Shown here one piece after another: positions 61,160 through 64,000 of a stretch of 64,000 nt of DNA. The notes under the pieces are model-generated. The model was not told where the DNA came from, searched no databases, and saw only the letters and a list, made by a program, of their open reading frames with translations. Source of the stretch: Massilia forsythiae. Lineage in GTDB: Bacteria; Pseudomonadota; Gammaproteobacteria; Burkholderiales; Burkholderiaceae_D. The stretch lies in assembly GCF_012849555.1 (NCBI RefSeq), contig NZ_CP051685.1:4340001-4404000 (forward strand). Reading direction: 5' to 3'. The translations under genes and the position numbers were made by a program. Position 1 is the first letter of the stretch, and every line of letters begins with the position of its first letter.

Positions 61160-62500
61160 TCAGCGCACCAGGCAGGGCCGCTTGTTGTCGAACTTCCACC
61201 CCGGCACCAGGAACTGCATCGCCGCGGCGTCGTCGCGCGCGCCCAGGCCCATGTTCTTGTAGGCCTGGTGCGCCTGTTCCAGCGCATCCGCGTCGATCTC
61301 GATGCCCAGTCCCGGCTTGGCCGGCACCTTGACCATGCCGCCCTCGATCCGCAGCGGTTCCTTCGTCAAGCGCTGGCCGTCCTGCCAGATCCAGTGGGTG
61401 TCGATCGCCGTCACCTTGCCCGGCGCGGCGGCGCCGACGTGGGTGAACATGGCCAGCGAGATGTCGAAGTGGTTGTTCGAGTGCGAACCCCAGGTCAGGC
61501 CGAACATCTGGCACAGCTGGGCCACGCGCACCGAACCCTGCATGGTCCAGAAATGCGGGTCGGCCAGCGGGATGTCGACCGATTGCAGCTGGATCGAATG
61601 GGCCATCTGGCGCCAGTCGGTGGCGACCATGTTGGTGGCGGTCGGCAGGCCGGTGGCGCGGCGGAACTCGGCCATCACCTCGCGGCCCGAGTAGCCGTCC
61701 TCGGCGCCGCACGGGTCTTCGGCGTAGGCCAGGATGCCGTGCTTGTCGCGGCACACGCGGATCGCATCCTTCAGCAGCCAGCCGCCGTTCGGATCGAGCG
61801 TCACGCGCGCCTCGGGAAAGCGCTCGTGCAGGGCGACGATGGCTTCCATCTCTTCGTCGGCGCTCAGTACCCCGCCTTTCAGCTTGAAGTCGTTGAAGCC
61901 GTAGCGCGCGCGCGTGGCCTCGGCCAGGCGCACGATCGCTTCCGGCGTCAAGGCTTCCTCGTTGCGCAGGCGTAGCCAGGCGTCGCCCGCGTCCGGCTCG
62001 GCGCGGTAGGACAGGTTCGTCTTGTTGCGGTCGCCCACGTAGAACAGGTAGCCCAGCATCTCGACCGCGTCGCGCTGCTGGCCTTCGCCCAGCAGCGCCG
62101 CCACCGACACCCCCATGAACTGGCCGAGCAGGTCGAGCAGCGCCGATTCCACCGCCGTCACCGCGTGGATGGTGGTGCGCAGGTCGAAGGTCTGCTGGCC
62201 GCGCCCGCCGGCGTCGCGCCCGGCGAAGGCGCTGCGCATCCGGTTGAGCACCTTGTTGTAGTCGCCCAGGGTCTTGCCGATGACGAAGGGGCGCGCATCC
62301 TCGATGGTCTGGCGGATCTTGTCGCCGCCCGGCACTTCGCCCAGGCCGGTATTGCCGGCACTGTCGGTCAGCAGGACGATGTTGCGGGTGAACCAGGGGC
62401 CGTGGGCGCCGCTCAGGTTGAGCAGCATGCTGTCCTGGCCGGCGACGGGGACGACGCGCATGTCGGTGACGACGGGGGCGCTGGAAACGGAATGGGTCAT
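61160..62500 (-). CDS. gudD: Glucarate dehydratase
   Basis: GudD dehydrates D-glucarate (and L-idarate) to 5-keto-4-deoxyglucarate, an enolase-superfamily reaction. The 446-residue length equals that of the Escherichia coli enzyme. [11 protein letters not shown] carries the catalytic Lys, [10 protein letters not shown] the first metal Asp, and [20 protein letters not shown] the catalytic His-Asn region. The ATG is followed by [20 protein letters not shown]. It lies 33 nt after the transporter gene, in one operon. Confidence 0.95.
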   Translation of the reverse strand: MTHSVSSAPVVTDMRVVPVAGQDSMLLNLSGAHGPWFTRNIVLLTDSAGNTGLGEVPGGDKIRQTIEDARPFVIGKTLGDYNKVLNRMRSAFAGRDAGGRGQQTFDLRTTIHAVTAVESALLDLLGQFMGVSVAALLGEGQQRDAVEMLGYLFYVGDRNKTNLSYRAEPDAGDAWLRLRNEEALTPEAIVRLAEATRARYGFNDFKLKGGVLSADEEMEAIVALHERFPEARVTLDPNGGWLLKDAIRVCRDKHGILAYAEDPCGAEDGYSGREVMAEFRRATGLPTATNMVATDWRQMAHSIQLQSVDIPLADPHFWTMQGSVRVAQLCQMFGLTWGSHSNNHFDISLAMFTHVGAAAPGKVTAIDTHWIWQDGQRLTKEPLRIEGGMVKVPAKPGLGIEIDADALEQAHQAYKNMGLGARDDAAAMQFLVPGWKFDNKRPCLVR

Positions 62501-62533
62501 GGTCGAGTCTCGATGGTGGATGCGTGGAGCAGC

Positions 62534-63967
62534 TTACAAGGCGGGCGGTTTCACCAGCGACGTCACCAGCGTCACGCGCCGGATGTCGCCGACGATGAAC
62601 AGGTAGCTGACGATGGCCAGCGCGGCATTCACGCCGACGAAGACCAGGGCGCCGGCGAACGAGCCGGTATTCTGCACGATGTAGCCGATGGCGATCGGCG
62701 TGGTGATGCCGGCGGTATTGCCGAAGGTGTTGAACAAGGCGCCGCTCAGGCCGCCGGCTTCCCGGGGCGAGGTGTCCGACACCACCGCCCAGCCGAGCGC
62801 GCCGATGCCCTTGCCGAAAAAGGCCAGCGACATCACCGCCACCACCAGCAGGTCGGTCTGGATGTAGTTACAGGCGATCATGCTCATCGACAGCAGCATG
62901 CCGACCACGATCGGCAGCTTGCGCGCCACCGACAAGGAGTAGCCGGCGCGGCTCAGGCGGTCCGACATCCAGCCGCCGACGATGCCGCCGACGAAGCCGG
63001 CGATGGCCGGCAGCGAGGCCACGAAACCGGCCTTCAGGATGGTCATGTGGCGCTCCTGCACCAGGTACACCGGGAACCAGGTCAGGAAGAAATAGGTGAG
63101 GGTGGTGATGCAGTACTGGCCGATGTAGACGCCCAGCAGCATGCGGTTCGACAGCAGCTCCCTGATGCAGGCCAGCGTGTCCACCTGGCGCGGCGGCGCG
63201 GCGCGCTTGCCGCCGGCCTGGCCGTCGAGGTCGACCAGCGCGCCGCCTTCCTGGATGTAGTGCAGTTCGCCGGCGCCGAGGCGCGGGTGCTGCCTGGGAC
63301 TGTAGATGGTCTTCAGCCACAGCAAGGCCATCCCGATGCCCAGTCCGCCCATCACGTAGAACACGCTGTGCCAGCCGTGCGTATGCACCAGCCAGCCCAT
63401 GATCGGGGCGAACAGCACGGTGGCGAAGTACTGGGCCGAATTGAACACGGCGGCGGCCAGGCCGCGTTCGTGGGTCGGGAACCAGCTCGAGGCGATGCGG
63501 CTGTTGCCGGGGAAGGAGGGCGCTTCGGCGGCGCCCACCAGCAGGCGCAGCGCGAACAGCACCGCCACCGCGGCGCCGCCGGCGAAGAAGCCGGCGGCGC
63601 CGGTCAGCACGGTGAAGGTCGACCACAGGAAGATGCTGAAGAAATAGGTGATCTTGGAGCCGAAGCGGTCCAGCAGCCAGCCGCCCGGCAGCTGGGCCAG
63701 CACGTACGACCAGGCGAAGGCCGAAAAGACGAAGCCCATCTGCACCGCGTCCAGTCCCAGGTCCTTGCGGATCTCGGGCGCGGCGATCGAGATCGTGGCA
63801 CGGTCGGCGTAGTTGATGGTGGTGATCGCGAACAGCATCGCGAGGATGGTCCAGCGCGTGCGCGTCCGGACCCCGGCCGCGCTGGCGGCCTTGGCGGTTT
63901 GAACTTGTTCCACGGGTGTCTCCGGTTGTCGGATGGCGTCTTTTTGCACGCCTTGTGGAACGATCAT
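62534..63967 (-). CDS. gudP: MFS transporter for glucarate/galactarate (GudP-like)
   Basis: The 477-residue protein has 12 membrane helices of the anion:cation symporter branch of the MFS. INYADRATISIAAPEIRKDL lies after helix 1 and LPGGWLLDRFGSKITYFFSI carries the helix 2-3 loop motif. Start: ATG at 63967 is preferred; an in-frame ATG at 63991 would add eight residues. Pairing with gudD makes uptake of glucarate or galactarate likely. The upstream control region is outside the window. Confidence 0.9.
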   Translation of the reverse strand: MIVPQGVQKDAIRQPETPVEQVQTAKAASAAGVRTRTRWTILAMLFAITTINYADRATISIAAPEIRKDLGLDAVQMGFVFSAFAWSYVLAQLPGGWLLDRFGSKITYFFSIFLWSTFTVLTGAAGFFAGGAAVAVLFALRLLVGAAEAPSFPGNSRIASSWFPTHERGLAAAVFNSAQYFATVLFAPIMGWLVHTHGWHSVFYVMGGLGIGMALLWLKTIYSPRQHPRLGAGELHYIQEGGALVDLDGQAGGKRAAPPRQVDTLACIRELLSNRMLLGVYIGQYCITTLTYFFLTWFPVYLVQERHMTILKAGFVASLPAIAGFVGGIVGGWMSDRLSRAGYSLSVARKLPIVVGMLLSMSMIACNYIQTDLLVVAVMSLAFFGKGIGALGWAVVSDTSPREAGGLSGALFNTFGNTAGITTPIAIGYIVQNTGSFAGALVFVGVNAALAIVSYLFIVGDIRRVTLVTSLVKPPAL

Positions 63968-64000
63968 ATGCCCTGCACCCGGCACGGCCAAACCAAAGTG

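Overview
The window is high-GC DNA from a betaproteobacterium, most likely Oxalobacteraceae close to Massilia, Telluria or Duganella. The evidence is the order rpsB-tsf-pyrH-frr-uppS-cdsA-dxr-rseP-bamA-skp-lpxD-fabZ-lpxA-lpxB-rnhB, the divergent ppsR/ppsA pair, several large TonB-dependent receptors, and a PEP-CTERM sorting-tail remnant. No database search was run; every call comes from reading the sequence and from knowledge of the families.

From 1 to about 15.2 kb lies a dense colinear housekeeping block: translation factors, UMP kinase, undecaprenyl and CDP-diacylglycerol synthesis, isoprenoid synthesis, the RseP protease, BamA/Skp outer-membrane assembly and the lipid A genes. It ends in rnhB and a SpoU-type RNA methyltransferase, with many 1-4 nt stop/start overlaps. 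From 15.2 to 36.8 kb come single genes and short operons: a REC-EAL protein lacking a key catalytic glutamate, ppsR/ppsA, a diguanylate cyclase, nfeD with a stomatin-like partner, a retropepsin-like protein, a Fur-controlled siderophore receptor divergent from a PepSY protein, lepB, an MFS exporter, smpB divergent from ratA-rnfH, and guaB-guaA.

From 36.8 to 48.2 kb is an accessory island. It opens with nested transposons: a 1451-bp IS30-family element with a 3-bp CAA duplication sits inside orfB of an IS3-family element. The IS3 element itself interrupts or abuts an IS256 fragment and a second IS3-type orfA remnant. Beyond lie an HNH-like protein with no canonical start, a small unknown protein, a LysM/peptidoglycan-binding-like protein, and a very large protein whose C-terminus is an OTU-type cysteine protease. 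An 11-G tract inside the OTU active-site region cuts that gene in two; removing one G restores a 995-residue protein. Converging on it are a DUF4123 gene (family of type VI secretion effector chaperones) and a protein with two repeated PFCEIC motifs. A MntA-HepT toxin-antitoxin pair follows. No vgrG, hcp or PAAR gene is visible, so this reads as an orphan type VI effector module, possibly phase-variable. It is the most novel part of the window.

From 48.2 to 64 kb are two large TonB-dependent receptors, a selenium-binding-protein/methanethiol oxidase homologue coupled to an unknown membrane protein, a lipoprotein PQQ-type sugar dehydrogenase, a PEP-CTERM remnant, an S9-family peptidase, and glucarate dehydratase with its MFS transporter. 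A dispersed palindromic repeat with core GTGGACGGC...GCCGTCCACCCTAC occurs at four intergenic sites, twice as inverted doublets.
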